Below are positions 9,021-18,321 of a stretch of 64,000 nt of DNA, piece after piece. The stretch lies in contig NZ_CALGFC010000056.1 of the NCBI RefSeq assembly GCF_937881195.1, forward strand, positions 7,431 to 71,430, read 5' to 3'. The stretch's first letter is position 1, and each line of letters begins with the position of its first letter. The position numbers and the translations under genes are program-made. The notes under the pieces were generated by a model. It saw only the letters and a program-made list of their open reading frames with translations, searched no databases and was not told the DNA's origin. The stretch comes from an uncultured Methanobrevibacter sp. GTDB lineage: Archaea; Methanobacteriota; Methanobacteria; Methanobacteriales; Methanobacteriaceae.

Positions 9021-9452
9021 ATGAATAAAAAGAAAATAATAATATTGGGAATACTTTTTGTAGCTGTTGCTGGACTTGCATTAGGATCTGCTAGTGCAGC
9101 TACTAAAACCCATAAAACAGATAAATTATATTTTAAATCACATTCAAAAGATAAATATTCTTCATTTACTAAAAAAATAGATCGTGTAAACTCTATTGAT
9201 GGAGTTTATGTTTATCCAAAGAATTATGATGCTCAAAATGCTCCAAATAGTGTGATGGTAGGAATTTCTGGAAAATCTTTGGATGATTCAGATTATAAGG
9301 CAACTAAAATAATAATTAAATTTAAAAAGAAAGTAAACGGCAAAACTTATTATTCTACAAAAACATTTAATAAATCATGGGTTTATTATAAACCAAAAAA
9401 CAATTATAGGCCTTATTATAGCATAGTTTACTATAAAAAAGTAAAAAAATAA
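9021..9452 (+). CDS. Small secreted protein with C-terminal beta module
   Basis: 143 residues from ATG 9021 (an in-frame GTG lies two codons upstream). Residues 1-27 are a strong signal peptide (KKKIIILGILFVAVAGLALG then SASA-AT). The mature part is very basic and Tyr-rich. Its last 60 residues alternate polar and hydrophobic positions (KATKIIIKFKKKVNGKTYYS, then PYYSIVYYKKVKK), a pattern shared with the two neighbouring genes at 9577 and 10338. No enzyme motif is visible. It is probably exported and may associate with the envelope through its positive charge. Function unknown. Confidence 0.75.
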   Translation: MNKKKIIILGILFVAVAGLALGSASAATKTHKTDKLYFKSHSKDKYSSFTKKIDRVNSIDGVYVYPKNYDAQNAPNSVMVGISGKSLDDSDYKATKIIIKFKKKVNGKTYYSTKTFNKSWVYYKPKNNYRPYYSIVYYKKVKK

Positions 9453-9576
9453 TATAGTAATTTAAGTATATAATTTATAATTATTGTTTTTATATTATTA
9501 TTTTTATTATTTTTTAATAAATTATTATTTTAAGTTTTTTCATTTCTTGGGCCTTAAAAAAATCATTTTTTAGTTA

Positions 9577-10077
9577 TTATATGGCTTTGTAATATATTGT
9601 TGCTGTTACTGGTGTTAGATTCTTTGGAACTTTTATTCTTATACTCTCTCCGCTATTTTGGGTATATTTTTTGTAGATTGTTTCATTGTTGTTATTTTTA
9701 AATTTAACTACTACTTGGGTTATTTTAAAGTATGTTTTCCCTTCAAAGTGGTTAGAACTATTTAATAAATATATTAACAGTCCTCTGTGGATATCTGCTT
9801 GTCCATTGTATTCACTATTGTAAAATACATAGATTGTATCTTCTTTTCCTATTTTTTTCGTTTTTGGGAAATTAAGATCATCTTTAATTTTAATAGTTTC
9901 TTTTAAATCACTTGATTGGTTTGTTAGGTTATTTTGATTTATAGTTATATTCTTCATGATTGATTTGTTTTGGAGTCTTTTAGTTGAATCATTTGGAGTT
10001 TCTGATGTTATCATATATTTACTAATTCCAAAAATTAGTATTAATGTTATCGCTAATATTACTGTTTTATTTTTCAT
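9577..10077 (-). CDS. Secreted or membrane-anchored protein with C-terminal beta module
   Basis: About 166 residues from ATG 10077 (GTG 10086, three codons upstream, is an alternative). A hydrophobic N-terminus (KTVILAITLILIFGISKYMI) acts as signal or anchor. A polar Asn/Thr/Lys-rich spacer follows to about residue 75. The C-terminal part reads FKITQVVVKFKNNNNETIYK, then SIRIKVPKNLTPVTATIYYK, matching the module in the plus-strand neighbours. No catalytic motif seen. It lies between two genes of opposite strand that carry the same module, so the group probably arose by duplication and inversion. Confidence 0.7.
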   Translation of the reverse strand: MKNKTVILAITLILIFGISKYMITSETPNDSTKRLQNKSIMKNITINQNNLTNQSSDLKETIKIKDDLNFPKTKKIGKEDTIYVFYNSEYNGQADIHRGLLIYLLNSSNHFEGKTYFKITQVVVKFKNNNNETIYKKYTQNSGESIRIKVPKNLTPVTATIYYKAI

Positions 10078-10312
10078 TTGTTTCACATCTGAATTAATTA
10101 TTCATTTTTTCATGAAAGTTTCAATCAAATAATGTGTAATAATTAATATATTTAAAAGATTTAAAATATTAAGAGTTATAAATCGGATTTAATATACACA
10201 TGGCTTTTATATTTATTTAAGATTATTTTAATACAACTTGATACATTATTTCATTTTTGCAATAGTTTATACCAATATATTTATATGTTGCATACTATTA
10301 TATAATTATAGT

Positions 10313-10332
10313 GAATGTTTTCTATGGGATGA
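10313..10332 (+). repeat. Leader element copy 1 (GAATGTTTTCTATGGG + ATGA)
   Basis: A 20-base element lies six bases before the ATG of the 10338 gene. It recurs with one mismatch (ATGA versus TTGA at the end) at 11133-11152, four bases before the next ATG. Its 3' part (GGGATGAG) probably works as the ribosome binding site. A TATA-like TATTTATATG lies about 40 bases upstream of copy 1. Confidence 0.7.
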
Positions 10333-10337
10333 GTATA

Positions 10338-11069
10338 ATGAAATTTAGTAAATTTTTGTTAATATTAGGTATAGTCGCTATTGTTGGTATTTTTACAGTT
10401 AATGCAAGTTTTGCAGTTAGTGAAGATTTATTAACTTATCAAGGTAGCCAATATATTAGTTATGATAAGAAAATTTCGTCTATTGATTATAAATATGTTT
10501 TTAAGGATAAAAAAGATAATGCTAATCTTAATATTAAGGTTAAAAAAGATTACCAAAATAAATATAAGATAAAATCAGTTAATACTAAGTTTTTTGTCTA
10601 TGATAAAAAAGGTGTTTTTCAAAAAAGTATTTATAAAGATTATAATGGAAAAAATAAGAATAGCATTTCAATAAAAATTCCTAAGTATTCTTCAATTGCT
10701 AAATTGACTATCAATTATAAAACGAAATCTAATTTGAAAAAAGAATCAACTAATTTTTATATGAGAAGTTCTTTTAAACAAAAATTATATCTTCAATCTA
10801 ATAGGTCTAAAGCAAATGTTTTAGAGAAAGGCTATAATAAAGTCAATAGTGGAAAAATTATTTATGTTCCTACATATCAAAAAATTAAAATTTATACAAA
10901 AAGTAAGAATTATAAAATAAAATTAATTAGATTTATGGGACTTAATACCACTTCTAAAATGAAACAAAATATCGATGTTGTACCTAGAGATGCGAATGAA
11001 TGGGTTGCAGTATCATATGAGTTTATTGAAGATTTAAAACCTTTAGGAATTAGGTTATACTATTATTAA
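10338..11069 (+). CDS. Secreted protein with the shared beta module
   Basis: 243 residues from ATG 10338, chosen because the 20-base leader with GGGATGAG sits just before it and because it gives a clean signal peptide (KFSKFLLILGIVAIVGIFTV then NASFA-VS). Residues about 75-130 contain KSVNTKFFVYDKKGVFQKS, then SISIKIPKYSSIAKLTINYK, matching the C-terminal module of both upstream neighbours. The second half (residues 140-243) is another Lys/Tyr-rich predicted beta region ending LGIRLYYY. The protein is very basic and has no Cys or enzyme motif. It is probably exported; function unknown. Confidence 0.75.
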   Translation: MKFSKFLLILGIVAIVGIFTVNASFAVSEDLLTYQGSQYISYDKKISSIDYKYVFKDKKDNANLNIKVKKDYQNKYKIKSVNTKFFVYDKKGVFQKSIYKDYNGKNKNSISIKIPKYSSIAKLTINYKTKSNLKKESTNFYMRSSFKQKLYLQSNRSKANVLEKGYNKVNSGKIIYVPTYQKIKIYTKSKNYKIKLIRFMGLNTTSKMKQNIDVVPRDANEWVAVSYEFIEDLKPLGIRLYYY

Positions 11070-11132
11070 TATTTATAATAATCTTATTTTCTCTTATTAT
11101 CTGTATGATATTTAATAATATAAAATTAAAGA

Positions 11133-11152
11133 GAATGTTTTCTATGGGTTGA
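11133..11152 (+). repeat. Leader element copy 2 (GAATGTTTTCTATGGG + TTGA)
   Basis: The second copy of the 20-base element, in the 87-base gap between the two tandem secreted-protein genes. It ends four bases before ATG 11157 and supplies GGGTTGAT as the probable ribosome site. Retention of the whole block, not only the purine core, suggests gene duplication with its leader or a regulatory target. Confidence 0.7.
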
Positions 11153-11156
11153 TTTC

Positions 11157-12272
11157 ATGGTTAAGAAAAAGCATTTTATAGGTTTATTATTATTTGTTTC
11201 ATTTATTTTTATTATTATTAGTGTTCAGACAGTTAATGCTGATAAATCTATTCTTATTGATGAAGGTTTAGCTAATTATAAGAATTCTAATATAACTAAA
11301 TTGAATTGGGAGGTGTATTCTTCAGATAAACAGTTAAAAATTTACAGTAAGCAATTAAAAAGAAATTCTCTTGGTTATAACAAAAAGATTCTGATTAAAA
11401 AAGTCAAAAATAATAAATTAAAAATTTCTATTCTTTATTCTTACAAAGGAAATGTTATAAATAAAAATTATACATTTAAGTCTAAATTAAATCATACTTC
11501 TTACTATTATAAAATTTATAAACCTAAAATGGTTAAAAATTTAATAAAAACAGAAACTTTTGAAAAAGGTAAGGAACCTTATTATAATGGACCTCATGGG
11601 GAGATAAAATGGAAAGCTCATATTTATCATGGTAAAAAGGTCATTATTAATGATAGGAGTAACAATTTATATGGTCATATCAATAAAACTACTTTAATTG
11701 AAAAACATGGAAAAAATAGATTAAAAATAACTACTAAAGTAGGAGTCGCTGCGTTTTCAAAAATATTATATTCTGATGGATATTTGAATTCATTAAATAT
11801 CTCTGATTATAAAAATCGAAATCCTTTTAAAAATAAAAATGTAACTTATGTGAAAACAAAATTAAGCCCAAAAGATTATTATATTAAAACTCACAAATGG
11901 AAACTTTTTCAACATATTCCTAAAAAATACATAGTTGAAAGAGCTTATGGTTTATTAAAAAATTCAAACACTAAATTATATTGGAATGCATGGAAAGAAA
12001 GAGATAATGATTTTATTTGGAATAGAATAGTGATATATAGGGGATTTTCTTTTAAGTCTTATAATGAGGATAATAATGATATTTATGATAAAATAACCAT
12101 CGAAATATCAAATATTAATGAATTAAAAATAACACATCAAATAAATAAAACAAAAGAAATTAAAAATATAAACACTGACTTATCGCCACTTGATTATTAT
12201 TTAAAGGTTTATAGGGAAAAAATGATTGAAATACTTGATAAACCTATAATAAATCTTATTCTCACTGAATAG
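11157..12272 (+). CDS. Secreted protein made of three degenerate repeat modules
   Basis: 371 residues. The N-terminus VKKKHFIGLLLFVSFIFIII to VNA-DK is a signal peptide. The mature part divides into three modules of roughly 75-100 residues with about 25-residue joints. Each starts with K-L/I-x-W (W51, W152, W276) and ends in a Tyr-rich motif: YYYKIYKPKM (117-126), DYYIKTHKWKL (240-250) and DYYLKVYREKM (346-356); the last two are preceded by LSP-K/L-D. The protein is basic and lacks Cys or obvious active-site residues. Repeat architecture suggests a structural or binding role outside the cell. It shares the leader element with the gene before it, though its modules are not clearly the same fold. 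Family not recognised. Confidence 0.75.
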   Translation: MVKKKHFIGLLLFVSFIFIIISVQTVNADKSILIDEGLANYKNSNITKLNWEVYSSDKQLKIYSKQLKRNSLGYNKKILIKKVKNNKLKISILYSYKGNVINKNYTFKSKLNHTSYYYKIYKPKMVKNLIKTETFEKGKEPYYNGPHGEIKWKAHIYHGKKVIINDRSNNLYGHINKTTLIEKHGKNRLKITTKVGVAAFSKILYSDGYLNSLNISDYKNRNPFKNKNVTYVKTKLSPKDYYIKTHKWKLFQHIPKKYIVERAYGLLKNSNTKLYWNAWKERDNDFIWNRIVIYRGFSFKSYNEDNNDIYDKITIEISNINELKITHQINKTKEIKNINTDLSPLDYYLKVYREKMIEILDKPIINLILTE

Positions 12273-12375
12273 ATTAAATATTAATTTTAAAAAACTTAAT
12301 ATTAAGGTTTATCTTAAATAATTAATTTTATTTAATTATAAAAAAGCAAGATAAAAAAATTAATAAATTAATAAA

Positions 12376-12449
12376 CGGACTTGGAGGGATTTGAACCCTC
12401 GATCTTAAGATTAGGAGTCTTACGCCCTTCCAGACTAGGCTACAAGCCC
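12376..12449 (-). tRNA. tRNA-Arg(CCT)
   Basis: Read on the minus strand the gene starts GGGCTTG and ends CAAGTCC plus discriminator G, a seven-pair acceptor stem with one G:U. The anticodon arm is TAAGA-CTCCTAA-TCTTA, giving anticodon CCT, which reads AGG. The T arm carries GGTTCAAATCC. CCA is not encoded. AGG/AGA Arg codons are frequent in this genome. Confidence 0.92.
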
Positions 12450-12500
12450 AAATATAATAATAAATATTGTTTAGTTTTTTTAATTATTAATATTTTTTGG

Positions 12501-12779
12501 TTATTCTTTCTTCTTTTTAAGTAACCAATTTAATGTCATAATATTATTTTCTAAATCATAAACTTCGGCCTTTTGACTTTTAATGTAATTATCAAATAAA
12601 TAACTTCTTTTTGGATATTTTTTCTTTAATTCTTCGGCTCTTTTAGTTATTAACTCTGTATTAATTTTATTAATTTTAGAAAACTCTTTATCATCAGATA
12701 ATATTTTATCAACAATTTCTAAATTATTTGATTTAAATATTTCTATCTTATAATTGAATATTATTCTATAATTAGTATT
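12501..12779 (-). pseudogene. Startless open frame between two tRNA-Arg genes; probable gene remnant
   Basis: The minus strand is open from just after a stop at 12780-12782 to TAA at 12501-12503, 92 sense codons with no ATG, GTG or TTG before a methionine near the end. The translation looks like real protein: NLEIVDKILSDDKEFSKINK, then TKRAEELKKKYPKRSYLF, then MTLNWLLKKKKE, helical and Lys/Glu-rich. Upstream DNA is non-coding A/T and has no ribosome site. It could be the 3' end of a gene cut off by deletion, or a small gene with an unusual start. Position between two tRNA genes fits a scar of integration and loss. Product not recognised. Confidence 0.4.
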
Positions 12780-12975
12780 TTAAATCGTTATTATGTATTA
12801 TATAAATATTATTATATTATATAAAAAAATTGTATTAATAACAACTTTCTAAAACTAGCTATTTGTTTAAATTAATTAGATATATCAATCTCTATCTGTC
12901 TAGATATGATTATTTAAAGCATTTTTTAAAATATTAAACTGAAATATTATATTTTAATAAAAAAAGAATATATAA

Positions 12976-13050
12976 CGGACCTGAGGGGATTTGAACCCCC
13001 GACCTACGGATTAGAAGTCCGTCGCCTTATCCAGACTAGGCCACAGGCCC
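12976..13050 (-). tRNA. tRNA-Arg(TCT)
   Basis: Minus-strand reading begins GGGCCTG and ends CAGGTCC plus G. The anticodon arm ACGGA-CTTCTAA-TCCGT gives anticodon TCT, reading AGA. The T arm has GGTTCAAATCC. It is similar in body to the tRNA-Arg(CCT) about 500 bases away, consistent with an old duplication. CCA is not encoded. Confidence 0.92.
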
Positions 13051-13380
13051 ATATGATTACTAATATGGGTTATTTTATTTTTTTTGAAGTTTTTTTCTTC
13101 TTTTTTATCCTATTTATTTTATTTATTTCTATAAATTGGATTTAATCAATTCTTATTATTTTTATATCATATTCTTATTGTAAATACTTATGATTTACAG
13201 AATGATAAGATATTGTACTTTTTAGTATATAAACATAACTCTTATATAAATATAACTCTTTTTATAAGCTGAGAATATTTTTATAAAAATTAGCTGAAAA
13301 ATATATTTTGGACTTTTTAATATTTAAACTTAACATAAAAAAATTTAAAAAAAATATTTAGTAAATAGTATAATTACTAT
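13051..13380. other. AT-rich intergenic region
   Basis: 330 bases between tRNA-Arg(TCT) and the end of the PAC2 gene. It must contain the tRNA promoter (minus strand); TTTATATAAGAG-like elements near 13235 and tracts around 13200-13260 are candidates but lie far upstream. A short direct repeat of AACTCTTATA/TAACTC occurs near 13230-13260. No gene seen. Confidence 0.35.
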
Positions 13381-14094
13381 TTACATATAAATAGGTGGTT
13401 GAGGATCTTTTTTCACTTCTTCAGCCAATTTTTGAAGCCTTGATTCAATGTCTTGGGCTTCTTTTAGAAGGGGTTCATAGTCAATATCAACATCAATGAG
13501 TTTATTAAGGCCTTGAACTACTTCTGCGGCTGCTCTTGGATCAGGATATTGTGTAAGTGTTTCTGCAAGTATACATGTAGCAGGGATGTTTTTCTGTGCA
13601 GATTGAGTTAAAAGTGTTCCTGAAATTCCATTTATATTTCCCATTTGCATTATTGGAAAATCTTTTTCTTTCAATACATCTAATGCTTCTGTTGAGTTGG
13701 CTACAGCTCCAGCAGGATTTCTTTTTTCTCTAACAATAGCACTATTAAATGTTATTAATTCTTTACTATTATTTTTATCCATCCAATCAACAATTACATT
13801 TGTCATATCAAAAACAACCTCTTGTGGAACTATAAAGTCTGATAAAAATAGCACTAATCCTTCTCCTTCATATATTCTGAAAGGATGTAAAGCTACTCCT
13901 TTATATAATACTGCTAAAGGAGGGAAGTGTTTTGATTCGATGTAACCAATTTCTCTCATTTTTAGGTTATCTACCAATAACCATCCTATTATGTTCCCAA
14001 TTAACCCTGCATTAGGGGAACCTTCAAGTACAATTGCATCTTCTATATCTTCTGAAACTATTTTACAACAGTCTGTTTTAGTCTCCACTATCAT
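13381..14094 (-). CDS. PAC2-family (proteasome assembly chaperone-like) protein
   Basis: About 237 residues. ATG 14094 is preferred to TTG 14103 because GGGTTGA lies five bases before it. [20 protein letters not shown] is the family's glycine-rich opening; further blocks are [40 protein letters not shown], and [20 protein letters not shown]. The C-terminal 35 residues form a short helix with charged coiled-coil character. PAC2 proteins in eukaryotes help assemble proteasome alpha rings; archaeal members are proposed but not proven to do so. It is immediately downstream of two small PepSY-like genes on the same strand. Confidence 0.88.
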   Translation of the reverse strand: MIVETKTDCCKIVSEDIEDAIVLEGSPNAGLIGNIIGWLLVDNLKMREIGYIESKHFPPLAVLYKGVALHPFRIYEGEGLVLFLSDFIVPQEVVFDMTNVIVDWMDKNNSKELITFNSAIVREKRNPAGAVANSTEALDVLKEKDFPIMQMGNINGISGTLLTQSAQKNIPATCILAETLTQYPDPRAAAEVVQGLNKLIDVDIDYEPLLKEAQDIESRLQKLAEEVKKDPQPPIYM

Positions 14095-14121
14095 TTGATT
14101 CAACCCTTATTTAAATTTTTA

Positions 14122-14322
14122 TCAACAACCAGCTCCACCAAGATTTTCACCAGTTTCGCTATTTATTTGGATTTCTCCAACAATAACATCGTTTATAAGT
14201 ATAGGAACAATATAAACTATTAAATTATCCTCTATTTCTTTTAATCTTGGTATTCCTGCAGTTGCTTCATCTTCTTTAATATATCTTGAAGCAATTATTT
14301 GTGCTTCTTCTTCATTTATCAT
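14122..14322 (-). CDS. 66-residue PepSY-like protein
   Basis: Starts at ATG 14322 behind AGAGGCGGAT. MINEEEAQIIASRYIKEDEA resembles the first helix of PepSY-type domains (E-A-x-x-I-A), followed by two strands (NLIVYIVPILIN and VIVGEIQINSETGE). It ends GGAGC. There is no signal peptide, so it is probably cytosolic or bound to a partner. It lies 27 bases before the PAC2 gene and 29 bases after the secreted PepSY protein, so the three are likely one transcript. The assignment rests on pattern only. Confidence 0.65.
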   Translation of the reverse strand: MINEEEAQIIASRYIKEDEATAGIPRLKEIEDNLIVYIVPILINDVIVGEIQINSETGENLGGAGC

Positions 14323-14351
14323 TTATATCCGCCTCTATGATTTATGAATAT

Positions 14352-14804
14352 TTATACTCTATTTGTATGACCGTTTGTATCTACACCAATTCCATCTACT
14401 ACATTTCCGTCTTGGTCATAGACTTTAACAACCCACATTTGGATAGAACTATCCCATTGTGCATTTCCTGCATAGGCTCCTGGCTCTTCAATTGCATTCT
14501 GTGCTATTTGTTTAGCTTCAGATGCAGTCATGCCTCCATAGGATTGACTATTTCCTCCAGAACTAGATCCTCCATTATTTGAGGATCCACTTGAACTATC
14601 GCTACTGCTACTACTACTTCCACCACTATTTGTCCCATTCACATCACCAACTCCATTAGAACCGGAATCACTCGAACTACTATCGGGAGTATAACCTGGA
14701 AGACTAAATATACTATTATCTGGATTAGTTACGCTATAAGCAGTTACTCCAGCAGCTATACATAAAACTATTATAACCGAAATAATTATGTTTGAATTTT
14801 TCAT
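14352..14804 (-). CDS. Exported Ser/Gly-linker protein with C-terminal PepSY-like domain
   Basis: 150 residues, ATG 14804 preceded by GAGGTAATTAA. Residues 6-25 are a hydrophobic signal or anchor (IIISVIIVLCIAAGVTAYSV). Residues 40-90 are almost entirely Ser, Gly, Asn and Asp, a flexible linker. Residues 93-150 form a PepSY-like unit: MTASEAKQIAQNAIEEPGAY, then MWVVKVYDQDGNVVDGIGVD. PepSY domains often inhibit peptidases or sense the envelope. It leads a three-gene group with a 66-residue PepSY-like protein and a PAC2 protein. Confidence 0.75.
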   Translation of the reverse strand: MKNSNIIISVIIVLCIAAGVTAYSVTNPDNSIFSLPGYTPDSSSSDSGSNGVGDVNGTNSGGSSSSSSDSSSGSSNNGGSSSGGNSQSYGGMTASEAKQIAQNAIEEPGAYAGNAQWDSSIQMWVVKVYDQDGNVVDGIGVDTNGHTNRV

Positions 14805-15689
14805 TTAATTACCTCTTAATATTTGTATTATCATGTTTTTACAAGCTAGTATACAAGATCTCTTTTTATTTTTTATTTTTTTATTTTTTTTATTCTTATA
14901 TAATCTAACTTAACATAATTATACATGATATATTATATTCAAATTAATTAATATACCTTTCCATTATTCTATTTTATTATTTTAAATTATTATTTTTTCA
15001 ATTTTACCTTATATTTATTCTCTAATCTCTATTCTAAATATTTTAAATTTATTTTTTGATTCTTTTTGTTTTATTAGATTATTGATTTTTTAATTAATTA
15101 TTATTAAATAGGTTTAATTTTACATTTTTTAATTTAATTTAAGTATAAATTTCAAATTAATATAATTATAAATAAATTTATTTCCTACAAAATTTGCTTT
15201 ATATTTTTAAATTAATAGTTAATATTAATATATTAAATTAATATAAAAATTAGTAAATTATTTTAAAAACTTTTAGTGCCTATAAAGTTAAACATTAAAT
15301 GTCTGTAAGTTTTTTCATTTTTTATTACCATTTTTTATTATCATTTTTTATTATCATTTTTTTATTTTTATTTAATTTTTATTTAATTTTTAATTAATTT
15401 TAATTTAATTTTTCAATGTGTATTATTTTTATTTTTATTTTTCTTATTTTTCTTATTTCTCTGCAATTTTTTTCTATTTTTTCTTATAAGTCATTATTTG
15501 ATTTTTATTTTCTGATTAATACTGAAGTTAAAATTTTTATTAAAAAAACTCCTTTTTTAACTTGACCTAAACTTTGGTTTATAATATATAAGTGTTTCCT
15601 TTTTTTTTAAATGGAAACTTTATTAATAAAGAGTAATGTAAAATATATTTGTTAGTTTCTAATTTTTTATAAATAAAGAGGTGACACAT
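14805..15689. promoter_or_regulatory. 885-base AT-rich gap with the frh promoter
   Basis: The gap separates the PepSY group (minus) from frhA (plus). It is made of long A/T runs, including near repeats of TTTTTTATTA(C/T)CATT at 15315-15360. The likely frh promoter is TTTATAATATATAA at 15578-15591, preceded by CTTTGG; transcription would begin about 25 bases later, leaving a leader of roughly 75 bases. No gene or structured RNA was recognised. Confidence 0.55.
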
Positions 15690-16907
15690 TTGAGCGAAAA
15701 AATAGTTATATCTCCTACATCTCGTCAGGAAGGGCATGCTGAGCTTGTCATGGAAGTCGATGATGAAGGGATAGTTACCAAAGGAAGATACTTTAGTATC
15801 ACTCCTGTTAGAGGCTTAGAGAAACTTGTAGCTGGTAAAGCGGCTGAGACTGCACCAGTTATGTGTCAGAGGATTTGTGGTGTTTGCCCAATACCTCACA
15901 CTTTAGCTTCCGTAGAGGCAATGGACGATTCATTAAATATTGAAGTCCCTAAAGCCGGTCAATTGTTGAGAGAATTAACATTAGCTGCACATACAGTTAA
16001 CAGTCACGCTATACATCATTTTTTAATAGCTGCTGATGTTGTGCCAGAAAACTTATTTGCAGATGCTGTAAACAGTGTTTCTTCAATAAGAAAAACTGCA
16101 CAATATGTTGTAGATATGGTTGCTGGAGAAGGTATCCACCCATCTGATATCAGAATTGGTGGTATGGCTAGTAACATTAGTGAATTAGCTAGGAAGAAGT
16201 TATATTCAAGATTAAAAGCATTAGTTCCTGTTGTTGATGCACACGTAGAATTAATCACTGGTTTAGTCGCTGATAAAGGATTCCCAGAAGGATTAGGTGT
16301 ACATAATCAACCTATTTTTGCAAGTGACAAGATTTATGGTAAAAGAGAATTCTTTGACCTAGATAGATTCACTGAAATAATGCCTGAAAGTTGGTATGAT
16401 GACCCCGAAATAGCTAAAAAAGCTTGTTCTACCATTCCTTTATATGATGGTGTTAATGTAGAAACTGGTCCAAGAGCAAGAGCAGTTAAATTTGGAGCAT
16501 TTAAAGAAAGTGGAGTTGTAGCTCAACATGTAGCTAGAGCTGTTGAAATGAAAACTTATCTCTCCAGAGCTATTGCTATATTAGATGAATTAGATACTTC
16601 AGCAAATACTTTAGCTGATTTTGATCCTAGGGGAACAAATAAGCTTGGTATTGGAGCTATCGAAGGACCAAGAGGTTTAGATGTTCATATGGCACAAGTT
16701 GCTGATGGCAAAACTCAATTCTACAGTGCATTAGTACCTACTACTTGGAATATTCCAACTATGGGTCCTGCAACTGAAGGATTCCATCATGAATGGGGAC
16801 CTCATGTTATACGAGCTTATGACCCTTGTTTATCCTGTGCTACTCATGTAATGGTAGTAGATGATGATGACAAGAGTGTTGTTAAAAACGAAATGGTAAG
16901 AATCTAA
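15690..16907 (+). CDS. frhA: F420-reducing [NiFe] hydrogenase, alpha (large) subunit
   Basis: 405 residues from TTG 15690, chosen because GAGGTGA ends five bases before it and because the start [20 protein letters not shown] matches the family; an in-frame GTG at 15681 is part of that ribosome site. RICGVC near residue 62 and DPCLSC near residue 380 supply the four cysteines that hold the Ni-Fe centre; both are Cys, not selenocysteine. The peptide after DPCLSCATH is the tail removed by the maturation protease FrhD. The enzyme oxidises H2 and reduces coenzyme F420, feeding the CO2-reduction steps of methanogenesis. It heads the frhADGB operon. Confidence 0.97.
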   Translation: MSEKIVISPTSRQEGHAELVMEVDDEGIVTKGRYFSITPVRGLEKLVAGKAAETAPVMCQRICGVCPIPHTLASVEAMDDSLNIEVPKAGQLLRELTLAAHTVNSHAIHHFLIAADVVPENLFADAVNSVSSIRKTAQYVVDMVAGEGIHPSDIRIGGMASNISELARKKLYSRLKALVPVVDAHVELITGLVADKGFPEGLGVHNQPIFASDKIYGKREFFDLDRFTEIMPESWYDDPEIAKKACSTIPLYDGVNVETGPRARAVKFGAFKESGVVAQHVARAVEMKTYLSRAIAILDELDTSANTLADFDPRGTNKLGIGAIEGPRGLDVHMAQVADGKTQFYSALVPTTWNIPTMGPATEGFHHEWGPHVIRAYDPCLSCATHVMVVDDDDKSVVKNEMVRI

Positions 16908-16984
16908 TTAATAGGGTGTTTTAGTAAAGTTAAGAAATTAATTTTACAGCTATCACTATTTAATGGATTATTGAAGGGAAAAAT

Positions 16985-17455
16985 ATGCCATATGATGCAG
17001 AAACATTAGTTGTTGGATGCGGGAACATATTATTCAAAGATGATGGTTTCGGTCCAGAAGTTATTAATGCTTTAGAAGACTATTTTAAAGATAAAGAAAT
17101 GCCAAATGACACCATGTTTATTGATGCAGGAACTGGTGCAACACACTTTATATTTACTTTGCCCCATGAAAGTTGGAAAAAGTTAATAGTAGTTGATGTT
17201 GTGGAGTTCGATGCAGAACCGGGAACTCTAAAAATTTTTAGCCCCTATGACATGCCTAGAGGAGCATATGAAAATGTTCATTCTTGGCCAGTCGAAGAAC
17301 CGCTTCATGATTTAGCCGAAAATATTGAAGTAGTTATAGTAGGGTGCAAACCTAAGGAAATTTCTGCACCAGATGTTGATATGGGCTTAACAGAGCCTGT
17401 TCAAAACGCAATCCCTGAAGCCATTGAGATGATTTTAAAAGAAATAGGGGTTTAG
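16985..17455 (+). CDS. frhD: F420 hydrogenase maturation endopeptidase
   Basis: 156 residues from ATG 16985, behind [31 protein letters not shown] is the opening of the HycI/HyaD hydrogenase maturation peptidase family, with the Glu and a later Asp (VVDVVEFD) and His (PLHDLAE) as nickel-sensing ligands. It trims the C-terminal extension of FrhA once nickel is inserted. It sits between frhA and frhG, the usual order in Methanobacteriales, and ends three bases before the frhG start, so translation may be coupled. Confidence 0.95.
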   Translation: MPYDAETLVVGCGNILFKDDGFGPEVINALEDYFKDKEMPNDTMFIDAGTGATHFIFTLPHESWKKLIVVDVVEFDAEPGTLKIFSPYDMPRGAYENVHSWPVEEPLHDLAENIEVVIVGCKPKEISAPDVDMGLTEPVQNAIPEAIEMILKEIGV

Positions 17456-17458
17456 CAA

Positions 17459-18310
17459 ATGCTTGCAAGAATTAAAAGGTTTTTAGGACTTGGAGGTAAA
17501 CCAGAAAAACAAGCTAAGCCAATTAAGCCAAAAGATGATGAATCTTCACAACAGGAGGTTGAAAAAGTGGCTGAAAAACCAAGAATAGGATATATTCATT
17601 TAAGTGGGTGTTCTGGTGATGGTATGGCATTAACAGAAAATTATGACATACTCGCCGACCTACTTACTGATATGGTAGAAATTGTATATGGACAAACTTT
17701 AGCAGATGTATGGTATGATGATGGAGTCAACCAAGGTCACAAAGATATGGTTGAGGACATGCCAGAAATGGATTTAGCATTAGTAGAAGGTTCTGTCTGT
17801 TTACAAGATGGACATAGTATGCATGAACTTAAAAAAGTAAGAGAAAAAGCAAAATTAGTATGTGCTTTTGGGTCTTGTGCTATGAATGGATGTTTCACAC
17901 GTTTCTCTCGTGGTGGACAACAAGCACAACCAAAACATGAAGCATTTTTACCAATTGGTGACATAGTACAAGTAGATTGCGCAATCCCCGGTTGCCCAGT
18001 CTCTCCAGAAATTGTAGCTAAAACAGTTGTTGCACTTATAAATGGGGACATGGATTATTTACAACCTATGCTCGATATGGCAGGCTGTACTGCTAATTGT
18101 GGTTGTGACTTACAGAAAAACATTGTTAATAAATCCATCTGTACTGGATGTGGAACTTGTGCAATGTCTTGTCAGACAAGAGCTATTGAGATGAGAGAAG
18201 GTAGGCCAGATGTAAATATAGACAGATGTATTAAGTGTGGAGTATGTTACACTCACTGTCCAAGAAGCTGGTTCCCTTCAGAACAGATCAATAAGGATTT
18301 AGGACTATAG
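17459..18310 (+). CDS. frhG: F420-reducing hydrogenase, gamma (small) subunit
   Basis: 283 residues from ATG 17459. Residues 1-40 are a basic, charged leader; the conserved core starts at [36 protein letters not shown] and [11 protein letters not shown] hold the proximal cluster as in hydrogenase small subunits. The C-terminal region has two ferredoxin-type motifs, [11 protein letters not shown] and [11 protein letters not shown], for two [4Fe-4S] clusters carrying electrons toward FrhB. A GTG near 17567 in a GGAGG context could give a shorter form, but the longer one is near the family's usual length. Confidence 0.96.
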   Translation: MLARIKRFLGLGGKPEKQAKPIKPKDDESSQQEVEKVAEKPRIGYIHLSGCSGDGMALTENYDILADLLTDMVEIVYGQTLADVWYDDGVNQGHKDMVEDMPEMDLALVEGSVCLQDGHSMHELKKVREKAKLVCAFGSCAMNGCFTRFSRGGQQAQPKHEAFLPIGDIVQVDCAIPGCPVSPEIVAKTVVALINGDMDYLQPMLDMAGCTANCGCDLQKNIVNKSICTGCGTCAMSCQTRAIEMREGRPDVNIDRCIKCGVCYTHCPRSWFPSEQINKDLGL

Positions 18311-18321
18311 GAGGATTTAAA

